Positions 1 to 12,000 of a stretch of 64,000 bases of DNA are shown in pieces. The stretch lies in NCBI GenBank assembly GCA_036365455.1, contig JAWQUS010000013.1:15172001-15236000 (forward strand). The letters are read 5' to 3'. The translations under genes and the position numbers were made by a program. The stretch is from Macrosoma leucophasiata. Its lineage: Eukaryota; Arthropoda; Insecta; Lepidoptera; Hedylidae. How positions within the stretch are numbered: position 1 is the stretch's first letter; each line of letters opens with the position of its first letter. The notes beneath the pieces were generated by a model, which had not been told where the DNA came from, did not search any database, and saw only the letters and a list, made by a program, of their open reading frames with translations.

Positions 1-121
1 AAGACTGACCTACCATGACCAAATAAGTCTGACTGTCTCAGGGTGGGGTCAAAAGTGTTAGGAATTGGATGGGCCATGGGATGATTTGATGTGTTTCCAA
101 AGAATTCAATTAAATAAATAT

Positions 122-605
122 TTTTTTTTATGTTATGGAGGTGGTATACAAGCATGCAGTTCACATTGATGCTAAGTGATGACTGCAGCCTATAGACACT
201 TACACAAAGACCAAGGTTAAAATGCAGATGCGTTACCACTCCTGAGGTCTAAGGTGTTATGCCTCTGTACCGGAAATTACAGAGCCGTACATTACCACCT
301 GACCGGAACATGCTAGTGCTGAACACTACCATTTAGCGGCAAGTATATTAGTGTAAGCTTCTAGATCTTTTAATTAAAGGACTTTGTTTGAGTCAAACTC
401 CACTTTACTTTCAAACAAATATTGTGACAACCTTTCGCTTCGCTTGCTTACTGACTGAAAAGCTCATGCATTAATTATGTATCATAATTAAGTGTTTTGA
501 CAATAGCTGCCCCAATAAAAAGGGCTCTGTACGGGTATGATCTTATATTAGGTAATACGGTGGTGCCTACGCCCGCGAGCTCCGTCACTAGAGCTCTACC
601 ACCAG
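122..605 (-). repeat. Family A retroposon, interrupted by a 200-bp insert
   Basis: Family A runs from 122 to 350 and resumes at 551-605 (GGTAATACGGTGGTGCCTAC). The inserted 351-550 segment is bracketed by TATATTA (344-350 and 544-550). The insert has no recognised coding content. Confidence 0.75.
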
Positions 606-850
606 AAAATATTTTCGATAAATCGTGTATGCTTGCGTAGCTTGAATAAGTTTGATGCAAGTAATTCGTTATTTCTTGTAGCAAGCCTAGCCTAGGCTGG
701 AACCGAGCCAACAACCCTTACATAAAACCGTTTTGGCAGCCAACGAGCCATTAGCTCATGTCTTATGCGCTGAAACGATCGGTTTTATAATAATATGTCT
801 GCACGAAATATAAAGTAGCCATTATATTTAATTTGAAAACTAACTAAACT

Positions 851-1146
851 GCATCAGTAGCCTAGTGGTAGCAGGCCACTCCCTGGTTTCGATTCCCTGT
901 TTGGTTGATAGCAAAGAGGTAACGGTGTAAAGTCTTTTATCTCTGGTATTGGGTTTTTTTTACATTATCTGGAAGTTTCCCAGTACCTCGGAGTTTGGTA
1001 ATGAGCCCGGAGATGTGAACAGGCTTGCCACCAGTTTCATGGACTTAAACGTAACCGGCGAATCTTGGGTGTTTGCATGTATGCTTGAAGGCATGCATTT
1101 ACCTCTGCCGACGCCCTCGAGGATTATAGGAATGAAGTTACATTGA
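851..1146 (+). repeat. Family B tRNA-derived SINE (old copy)
   Basis: tRNA-like head (TAGCCTAGTGGTAGCAGGCC A-box-like, TTTCGATTCCC B-box-like), then the family body CCCGGAGATG...CCGGCGAATC...GCATTTACCTCTGCC to the 3' end GAAGTTAC. Confidence 0.8.
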
Positions 1147-1294
1147 AAACTAACAGATGATGTATTTTTTATATCATGAAAATGGCAAATAAACTTGAAT
1201 GAGAACATTCTAGCCTATAGATTAAAACCTCCTCACCGTTGTGCAACAACTGAGGGATAAGCCTTAAACGTTTGGCATGAAGTTTGGGGCAGAA

Positions 1295-1545
1295 AGGTTC
1301 TCGAGTGGAGATCACGTATCGGCAAGCGCAGCGTAGGACGTCCACCTGCAAGATGGACCGACGACCTGGTCGAGGCTGCAGGTACCCGCTGGATGCAAGC
1401 TCCGATTGGTCGGCATGGAGGTCGTTGGAGGAGGCTAATGTTCAGCAGTGGACGATATAACGATGATGGTTGGATGATTGGCGAATGGCGATAGATTTGT
1501 CGCAGGACGCTGCTGGCATTCCACGTTATTAAAGGTTTGACTATT
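1295..1545 (+). mobile_element. RTE-like LINE, ORF2 C-terminal remnant
   Basis: Plus-strand reading WRSRIGKRSVGRPPARWTDD then LVEAAGTRWMQ is the familiar C-terminal tail of RTE-like insect reverse transcriptase polyproteins. The frame breaks soon after. Followed by a family F-like stretch (CGCAGGACGCTGC). Confidence 0.7.
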
Positions 1546-2429
1546 GTTCGGTCAAATGACTGGCAGTAGTCGATGGTAGGGACGGTCACAACACAACGAC
1601 AAAGCCTGTAGTCTAAAAATCTCTACTTTTAAGCCTATAGATATCTACAAAAAAACCAAACTACTAAATGGAGATGTATGAACTTGACACATGTGAATGT
1701 GTGTATAACATGTATATTCTTGAAAACAGAGGCGCTAAGTTATTTTGCCGCTATAGCAGAACTTAATTTCTAAAAATAATAATAAGTTGTAGCCTAGTAG
1801 CCTTGAACGACATCTGGCGACGAGCTGGACTCACCGTGAAAGTTTACGCGGAAACTTAATATTGACCAAACTTTCGTATCCACGCTATACATTTTAAGCT
1901 ACCTCGCTTAGCTAAGCTAACTTGCTGTTATTTCTTTGTTACATAGTTACTAATACAATGATATGAACTTTACTTGGTTCGTTTAAAGTCAGTAAATAAG
2001 TGAAAAGTGGCTGGATGAGAGTTTAAAATGTGTTGTTAGACCGACAGTCAGTGCAAAGTATATCTAGTATTGTTTTATGTCAGGAAAGTGGTTAACGAGT
2101 AGGTCTGCAGGTGGAGAGTGAATACTTCAACTTTTAGCCGTTTATAAAAAAATACTAGAGATTTCAATTTATATTAGAAGTACCGAAGGTTGTATTATAA
2201 TGACCAAAAAATCTTAGGCCTCAGAAGCGGCAACGCATATGCCTATTACCTTCCGTTTTTGTGTAGATGTGTATAGGCTAGGCAAATTGGCACTTGAAGC
2301 CCTCATGTTTCAGAAGTGGTTCCTTGATCGAAAATGGTATTCAAAAACCCATTATATTCTTACAAACATATTCAACGACACCGCACACTATGCGGTGTGT
2401 GAGGAATGAAATTAACATCCACACTTTAG
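1546..2429. other. AT-rich sequence without recognised genes
   Basis: Only a weak family A-like scrap around 2220-2300 (CCTCAGAAGCGGCAACGC) is visible. Confidence 0.5.
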
Positions 2430-2597
2430 ATATATGGCCCCGTAATAGCTGTCACAGAGACATAATAACTAAGGGGTGGCAACGAATCTGCATTTTGACC
2501 TGTGGTCTTTGTGTTAGTGTCTATAGGCTGCAGTCATCACTTTAACATCAATGTGAACTGCATGCTTGTTTGCCACCGTCATAACATAAAAAAATAG
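2430..2597 (+). repeat. Family A retroposon, 5' truncated
   Basis: GGCAACGAATCTGCATTTTG, TCTATAGGCTGCAGTCATCA, ending CATAACATAAAAAAAT. Confidence 0.8.
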
Positions 2598-2654
2598 GTT
2601 CTTTGCAGCAATTTTTTTGTTCAAGAAACATTTTTTGTAAAATTTTACAATAAC

Positions 2655-2775
2655 AATAATTTTAAGAAATATTTTGGACCAACCGAACCTTATAGTCTCG
2701 TTGCTAAGGCCAGATGGACAGACGGACTGACATGGTTTAACTATAAGGGTTCCTTGTAGGCTAGGGGACCCTAAT
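2655..2775 (+). repeat. Family E 3' fragment
   Basis: Contains AGATGGACAGACGGACTGAC, TATAAGGGTTCCTTGTAGG and GGGGACCCTAATA, a diverged family E tail. It ends about 50 bases before FANK1 exon 1. Confidence 0.55.
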
Positions 2776-2828
2776 ACGAGGTTCAAGCACAAAGGTTGTA
2801 AAGGCTTTAAATAGTAAAATTTTTAGTG

Positions 2829-3016
2829 ATGAGCCTGCAGTCCCTCTTGCTGGATAGATTCCAGTCCTGGCAGCCAGAAGCACCAGAAGTGGTGGAGCGG
2901 ACAAAATACAGCGTGACCTTGAGTTGGAATGCCGGCCCCTTTGCTTTTGTGGAAGACAAGATGTTGTATAGATTGGAGAAGAAAGAGAAGATACCGCCAT
3001 GGGTTGTTGTTTACAG
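2829..3016 (+). CDS. FANK1: FANK1-like exon 1 (first half of FN3 domain)
   Basis: Reads from MSLQSLLLDRF through VTLSW to the donor CAG|GTTAGT; ends in phase 2. In-frame stop TAA at 2808-2810 lies upstream. Either this is the true start or the exon begins at 2827 after TTTTAG. Confidence 0.78.
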
Positions 3017-6000
3017 GTTAGTGAATATTATAGTAACAGGTCCCGAATTCATGCTACCCAAGCTGACACATTTTGTAAACTTCGCTAGCTTTGTGGTTAA
3101 GCGGCTGGACTAGTTATCCTGTGTAAACGTAACTTCACTCCTGTAATCCCCGAAGGGGTAGGCAGTGATAAATGCAGGCATTCGAGCATACATGCAAACA
3201 CTTATGGTTTCGTTTTGGCACATGTAATACATGGGGAGCCTGTGGCATCTCCGGGCATAACGGGCCATTACCAAGCTTCGAGGTTTCGTGGTACCGGAAA
3301 ACTTCCCGTAAATGGAAAAATTCCAATAAAATCACAGACAAGGGATTTAACACCGTTGTCTCTGATATCCTCCGACCTTGGAATCGAACCCCGAACCCCA
3401 GTGTAATAGTAGTGGCCTGTTACCACTAGGCTACCGAGATAGGTCAGTACAGAGTTCAGAATTAGATTTATTATTAAACGTATAGACATATTCAGTTCAT
3501 TATGTGATATTATTATCTATGTAATTCAGCTGCACAAACTGGATATTTTTGGTAACAAAAGGTTCCTCTTCCAAGTGTTATTAAAAAGTCCAAAACTTGC
3601 TTACAAAAGCCAGAAAAATGTCTTAAACCATCATAAACAGCCCACACTTGTACCGCAATGGTCGTTAAGGTAATAACTTCAACTCGACTGTCCCTTGAAA
3701 TCGGTTTAGTGCCTTTGTTTATAAATTTACTGGTCGTTTATTACACAATATATCACTACTGTGGAACCCCTGTCATGTGCACAATGAGATATCACTTTTT
3801 GTTTGAAGTTACCGTGGATCTTAGTTTGGGTGGCCCGTTTGGTCCAGTGATGTGTGACTGTTTAATCCGAGGGTCGTGAGTTCGATTCTCGCCTCGGAAC
3901 AAATATTTGTATGGCCTATAAATATTTGTTTCGGGTCTGTGTGTGTAGAGCACTCACGATATAGGTTTAAAAGTAACCTACTCTGGGGCTACCAGTATAA
4001 CGCTTAAATTATACTACTACTAATTTTTGCCCGTGACTTCGCCCGCGTGTTATTTTAACCATTACAAATTGTAGCCTATATGTTATTCCAACCTATAATA
4101 TTATTTCATCCCAATCCGTAAAGTAAATTTTTCGTCAAAGAGTAACTAACATCCATCCATCCATCCATACTCACAAACATTCGCATTTTTGTGAATATAT
4201 ACATACAGAAATAGAGTACATACACAAATTTTAGATGTATGTATGTATCTTCGCACCAAGTCCCTCACAGGGTAGGCAGAGAGACACATCTCCCGTGCTT
4301 ATTATTAATAGTATTATCGTACGCCCGCAAGTGCCGTCACTGGAGCTCTACAACCATTAAATATATTTCAATTTCATTTATAATCTTCTTCAAACACCCA
4401 CGATTTGCCGGATATGTTTTGGCCCATGTAACAGGTGGCGAGCCTGTTGACATCTCCGGGCACATTACCAAACTTCGAGGTACTGGGAAATTTCCAGAAA
4501 ATGGAAAAATCCCAATAGAACCAGCGATAAAGGACTTTACACCATTATCTCTGATAACCCCCTACCCGGGAATCGAACCTAGGACCTCAGCGTAGTAGTA
4601 GTGGCCTGCTACCTAGGCTACTAGGCTACCGAGGCAGTTAAACGATTCGAATAGCTGAAAATGATTTAGTATTTTATGCTTCTTCTCTCAATAGTGAAGA
4701 AGGTGCGGGCCTAAGCTCCATGCATTTTGGAACGTGTGCTTTGATACATATTTTTAAAATTACACTCAACGGTCGTTATGAATAGAACCTCTCTAAATTA
4801 CTTTATTACCTTTCGATCGGTTTACTAGGTTTATTTATGTATTTGCATGTAGTTTATGATACATATATCATTTATATAGAGCCATTATCGTATGCAAAAT
4901 GAGATATTTCATTTTGTTTGTTGAAGCCACCTTGGGTCTTAGTTTAAATGATTAATGCGACGTATATTCTGATTCTGTAGACTTAGGCTCACACATTGAC
5001 TAATGTGGATCGTCTTACTTAGCAACTGATTAGTATTCGTGTTTTGTCCCTCTTGTGTATAAGGCATTCATTCATCAGGTATCAAAGTTAAATTTACAAC
5101 GCTCTATGCATTATTTAAATATATAAAAAGAATCAAAATGCTTGGCATCAACATTAATAATACATAAAATAAATAAAGAAATAAATAAACAAAATAAAAT
5201 ACGCTTACACTCACAGCCCCACAGTAGGTATAAACCTGTGTCGTGGGTGCCGTTGTACACATACAACACATTCACAAACACCCAGACCCGAAACAAATAT
5301 CTGTAGGCCATACAAATATTTGTCCCGGTGCGGGGATCGAATCAAACGGTCATCTCACACCGCTGGACTAACCGGCTCGTCATCATCGTCGTCAACATCT
5401 CCCGTCTCCGATTTGTGTGTGATATTGTAGTCATAGCCAAGACCTTAGAATACCTTGATATAATACTCCCAACGAGTGGGTCTTAAAACGAACATATACA
5501 AGATGATCATGTCAAATGTCCATGTTTTACCCATTCGAATTATGGTTGAAGGAACTATGCTTGAAACTTCCAAACTCAGAGCAATAAAAACTTCTAATAA
5601 TCAATCAAGGGTGTTTGCTCGGTCCGGGATCCTTCCTCGGTGGTATAATGGTAGTAGGCGGTTATTTTTTAAGGTATTTTTAGTAAAAAAAACCATACAA
5701 GTGCGAGTTCGACTCGCGTGGTGAGGGTTCCGTAATTTAAAAAAAATATTTTCGAAAATATTACAGATTTAAAATGCAGTGACATAGCGGTTACGGTGGT
5801 ACCGGCAGGGGGGGGTTATATTATTAAGAATTTTCGATTTAATTTGAATAATCGAAACTTTTTATAGGTTTTCCAGTAATCCATAGGCAAAGAACTATTT
5901 TCCACATTTTTTTCAAAATTTTAAGTTCAGTAGTTTCGGAGATAGGGGGGGGGAATGGTCAACTTTCGTCGTTTTTTTTATATAACTTCAAATTTGTTTA

Positions 6001-9000
6001 AGAAAAAATTATAAAAAAAATATATCTGTGATGCAGACAACAACTTCTTTCATTTGATATGTCACATGACACAGTTTAAGATTTTTTTTTTTAATTTTCT
6101 GACTAACCCCCCTATAGTGGCCCCCCTGTTTAAAATTAATTTTTTTACTTGCCGTGTTCATCTTTGGGTCACCAATTTACATATATTCATCAAATTTCAA
6201 CTCAATCGGTCGAATAGTTTCGGAGCAAATTGGCTGTGACAGACGGACAGACAGACAGACAGACGCACGAGTGATCCTATAAGGGTTCCTTTTTTCCTTT
6301 TAAGGTACGGAACCCTAAAAATGACAGAAACATTAATGAGGCAAGCAGCATTCAACCTTCTAAAATTACGCTATAATCCCGTGACTGCTTCTCTTATGGA
6401 TAATGCTTTAATGATTGATATAACCCAGGTTTGTGTTATATAGCAATTAGGATGTAATTTTACACAGGTCCCGGCACAGTGACACCTCTAGTTCATAAAT
6501 TTGAATATCACCGGAATTAGAACATCGCTACTAGCATTAGCTTAGCAATTAAAACTATAATCAAGATATGTAGACCAGTGTTACTAATTAAGTAAGTTAA
6601 GTTAAGGTTGTCTGGTAGAAATCGCTCATATAGCGATAAGGCCGCCGATTGTACCGTGTTAAGTTCTCTTTTATGTATTTCTTTTAATGTTATGTCTGGT
6701 GTACAATAAAGTGTATTGTTGTTGTTGAATTGTTAAAATTATACAGTCGCTCTTTTCGAGCAAATATATAGATTCTTATTTATTAGCTTATAATTATTAT
6801 CTTATTAATTTTTCTCTTACAATTTAGGCCTCAGAGCTGAATAAACAGAATAAACTGTTACATAAAAAAACACAAGTGCAACTCAACCACGGTCGAGGAT
6901 CGAATAACTAGCGATGGCGACTGTAAATATTAACCTCTGATAATCTTGTAAAGTTATAATTCTTATTTTTATTTATCAGTGGAGGCAAAACAACAAGCAC
7001 CATAGACAATCTCCCACCAAGCCACCCTCACAAGTTCCGACTGAAGATGCTCCTGACAGCGGCTGGTATACAAACTCTGGCTGATAGAGCTCTGCAAGCT
7101 TACGGTGATGAGGCTGCGGTATACGAGGCTATGAGTGTATTGGATCAAAATGTACAAAATTTAGTTCATGATTGGTGAGTTTTTTTCATTCGTTTTATTT
7201 GTTTTGTCAATTGTTCAAATTCGCGCCAAATGATCGTACCATCTACGAATAAATACGTAACAACGTGTAACTAAGCCAAAAGAAATGTTTTACGTAATGT
7301 AGTGGACCGTGGGCGGGTCTTAAATATGGTCCACCGCAGCGCGTCAGGCTATTGGGCGTTTCCTTGCCGCTCAGCGAAATGACCTTGTCGCGACCAATCG
7401 AATGCCAGCATTGTCTGTGTTGAAAGTGTGAGTGAGTGTTTGTTAGGTTATTGTTCCTAGGGTTGTCACGATTGCAGTTAGTTTGTTTGCGTAAATGGAA
7501 CCAAAATTAATTATTTTTTTTATTTAATTGAAAGTTGCATCAACAAAGTGTACACTATACATTTACAGAAATATAAAAGAAAAAGAATATTGTTTAGTGC
7601 CAAATCAATTACAGGTGCATACTGCATGCGTAAACAGAAACCGACAAACAAAAAAAAGATACAATCTAAGCGATGATTGTGTGAGATTTTTATTTTTCAT
7701 GTATTCGTAGGTAACATTATTATGGCAGGCCTGTCTCGTTTTAGTTCTATTATGTTCTTAAAAGCACTTCTTTTCTGTTCCCTATTTTCCATATGGATAT
7801 ATAGAGTAGGATTGTGAAAAAAAAACAAAGCAATGCAATCAAATATGAAGAAAAAATTCGATAATCGGGTGTGGACTTCAGTAAGTCAGCTGAGAGAGCG
7901 ACTGAACGAGTAATCCCAGTTGACGCGTGATCAATTCTCACCTGAAGTATTTTTTTTCTAATATGAAAAAATCCAATAAAATAAAAAAGTATCACTATTA
8001 TCTTTCGGTTTAGTCGTTGCTCTAGCGCTGTATCGATAAAGCAGTCACTAGTTACAGACACAAAAAATTGCTTACGATCTCAAAACAAATTTGTAATACT
8101 TTAAGTCTTTTAAATCTCCGTGATAAAAATTCTTGTAACCTTCGTTTGGGTTATAAGAATTTTTATATATCTATATTTTTATCACTCAGCCAAATTGATC
8201 GTTTTATCATCTTGTTGTTGTAACCCTGAACCCATCATCCAGCTGAGCAAGCGTATAAAGTAACTCAATGGCCAAATTGAAAAACATTATAAAGTACATT
8301 GATCGTTTCCTAAACTGATGGTAATAATCATATTACTTCGAAACAGCAATGTACTAGATGATAGTTTTCAAATTCATTGCAACTGGGATTAAATTACACG
8401 GCCTCAGATCATTGTCAGAGGCCTTTTTTGCAGCTACAGTACACAGTAAAGAAAAACCACTGTCTTAGACCTTCGGGATCGGCCATTGTAAATAAGTAAA
8501 GTGCTACGAGTCCAAGATCTTATCAACTCTTTTATATTTTGCCTTCACTGGGCCCTTTCAGTGGAATTAAACGACTGGAATCAATCAATTTGGAGAGGCT
8601 TGACCTTTATTTCACTGAAATATAATCATTTTTACGGTTCCGTCTCTGAACAAAAAAAACATAAACTCAAATAGGTACATAAATAATTTATCTAATCTGT
8701 GGTTTTTTCACAGTTCATGTTCTAAACATGGTGTCCGTTTTTGGCGGGCATCTTGTGAGAGGCGTGTGATGATATGGTGTGAGTTTATTTAATTTTCCAT
8801 CGCTTTACTCGAATTACTGACTGTGACTCTGACTGACTTTTACTGATATCCCTACTAATATTATAAATGCGAAAGTAACTCTGTCTGTCTGTCTGGCTGT
8901 TACCTTTTCACGTTCAAACGACTGAACCGATTTTAATGAAATTTGGTACAGAGATAGAACTGACTTTGAGAAAGAACATAGGCTACTTAGTTATTTATAA

Positions 9001-12000
9001 AACGACATCCACGTGGGCGGAGCCGCGGGCAACAGCTAATAATATATAATGGACCGTCTGACTGAAAAGAGACATTCTACTGATATACTTTTACATTCGT
9101 TTATTACATTTAGTTTTATCTAAGTGATATTCTTGACTTTACATATATTTTTTATCTTGTTTGACATGTATATCAATTGTTATTCGCTTTAATTTATTTT
9201 GTTTGTTTTTGACGTGTCATAAGAGGTGCCTGTCACCCTAAATGAATAAATGAGTTTCTGATTCTGATTCTGATTCTGACTTTTACGCTGCTTATGAATA
9301 CGAAATATCGTTTTACTTGAGACTGGCAATATGCGTAACAGCATCAGTGTCAGTTCCTTCCCAATTTCAGAGTACTTCCGTATGCTCATTGTAAGGGTAC
9401 TGTATGTACACTAAAAGAATCTCTTATAGCCCCGTCATGTCCGTCAGTTTTTCCGAGCGTCCGTCGGTCTGTCTGTCTGTCTGTGCGTAGCTTAGCTCAG
9501 AGACTGTCAACACTAGAAAGCTGTAATTGGACATGATGTAACTATTAATAATTCACAAAATAAAATCTCCTTAGACACACTAAAACAATTTATTTTACCC
9601 CTTTTTTATGTAGTCACCGAGACACATTGATACAGAATTATTATATATTCCAAAAACATTGAAGTTCAAGCACAGCACACAACAAGAGATGGGTGGAAAG
9701 TCAGTGGTCAGAGGAAACATGGACGAGTACTGATACTGATGGCACTTCGGCTGTTTGCTTTTGTATGGCTGTGCGGTGCGGATATATTAAACAGGTATGC
9801 CTCATCCATGGTGCATAAACATCGGTACTGATCAATATAAGTTCAAAGCTTTAACGTTGACCTTCTGGTACTGGTGAGCTTGAGGGCATAGGCTCCACCA
9901 CATTACCTTAACAATCTGCCGCTAAATGGTAGTATTCAGGACTACTGTGTTTACTATAATGTTAATTTACAGGGGTAGTAACTATCACAGAGACAACTTA
10001 GATCTCAGGGGTGGCAACGTTTTTGTGTAAATGTCTGTAGGCTGTAGTCATCACTTAATCATGTCCGCTGCATTTTTTTTCATGTAAGGGAAGTGATAGA
10101 CAAACATGGAGTTCACATTGATGTTAAGTGATGACTGCAGCCTATAGACACCCACACAAAGACCAAGGTCAAAATGCAGATGCGTTACCACTACAGAGGC
10201 CTAAGGTGTTATGCCTCTGTGCCGGAAATTACAGGACCGTACATTACCACCTGACTGAAACACGAAAGTGCTGAACACTATCACTTAGCGGCAATCAATT
10301 AGGTAATGCGGTGCCTACGCCCGCGAGCTCCGTCACTGGTGCTCTACCACCAATAAATTGTCACGTTCGTTACATAAAAAAACCTACGTAATAATTAAAT
10401 ATTGGGATTCATTGGCAATATGAGGCGTGCGAGCATAGAAAGTAATTAATCATATTGATACAATGATTGACTCATCACGCAACGCGTATGCACCAATCGT
10501 GATTCATCTTTTGCTCTCACTATACGCGTCTTCCGGTCATTTTATTCTGTCATACATAACTTACTTTTACTGGTGATAGAGCTCTAGTGACGGAGCTCGC
10601 GGGCACCACCGCATTACCTTATATACTTGGTAGTGTTCAGCACTATCGTGTTCTGGTCAGGTGGTAATGTACGACCCTGTAATTTCCGGCACAAAGGCAT
10701 AACACCTTGTCCCTCAGAGAAGTGGTAACGCATCTGCATTTTGACCTTGGCCTTTGTGTGGGTGTCTATAGGCTGCAGTCAGTTGTTTACCACTTCCATT
10801 ACATAAAAAAACATAAGTGTATGAAGCGCAGTTGTCGCTATTCTGCAGTCTATCCCTCAAGAACCTGAGCTCGGTTTTCACCACTCCATTTGAATAACAA
10901 TCGGCGAGTCGTGGGTATTTGCATGTACGATTAAATTCATGCCTTTACCTCTGCCTACCCCTTCGGGGTATACAGGCGTAAATTTACGTTCGTCGACAAA
11001 ATTTTGTTGACAATTTTTTTTTTGCTGCTTCAACCACACTAAATATTTCTTACAGATAGGTAAACTTGGTATTTTTTTCAGGTACAGCAGATGTTGGAGG
11101 AACGTGCTGGTCTCATCAACGTGATGAGCCCCACCAATGGCATCACTCCTCTGGCCACTGCTGTAAGGAAAGGTGTAGTTCCATCTGCTCGTGTCTTTAA
11201 ACTCTCGAACTTTCTTCTCGCATCCTCCTGGATGTAGCTATCTTTGGGCCCGCTGAATGGGGTCTTCCGTCGCTGGCTGGAAAGACCGCCAGGGAGCCAA
11301 CTGTCTAAATCTAATGCTTTCGTTTAGGACCTTATCTTGTCAGTTTCGTTACGCCTATCAAAACATTTTGCTCTTAAGTATATACCTGCGGACGAAAACA
11401 CTTCCAGGAATAAGTTAGGGGGTACGGAACTGACAAGATGATGTCATAATGGAAAGCTAAACGAAAGCAAGTTAGGCGGTCGGCCCACTGGTCCTTGGGT
11501 TGTAAGTGGTCAATGCCGGTGAGTTCCGTTGGTCTGGAGCGCTATCGTGAGCGGTCTGCCAAGCCGGGTAAGACCCTTTCAGGATGGCCAGCTCAGGCGC
11601 GGACGGTGATGGCGATTACGGGATCATACATACCCATCTAGTGCCATTATTATTATTGTCTCTGTCATTTCCGGCACAGAGGCATAACACCTTAGGCCTC
11701 AGGAGTGGTAATGCATCTGCATTTTGACCTTGGTCTTTGTGTGGATGTCTATAGGCTGCAGTCATCACTTAACATAAATGTGAACTGCATGCTTGTTTGC
11801 CACTTCCATTACATAAAATACTACCATTTGGCGGCAAATAGATTTAAAAAATGCGGTGCTGTCACGCCCTTGGTCTCCTACACTGATACTCTCCCATCAG
11901 AAAACTAAAACCTTTTATAAGGCTGTTGGTATTAGCGTCATTAATTTTATACAATTACTAGCGGCCCGCCCCGGCTTTGCCTGCGCTTCTCTGTTCCTAT

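Noticed and set aside
4149..4168. CRISPR-like short repeats
   Set aside because: Only a CCAT microsatellite; no spacers, and this is eukaryotic DNA.
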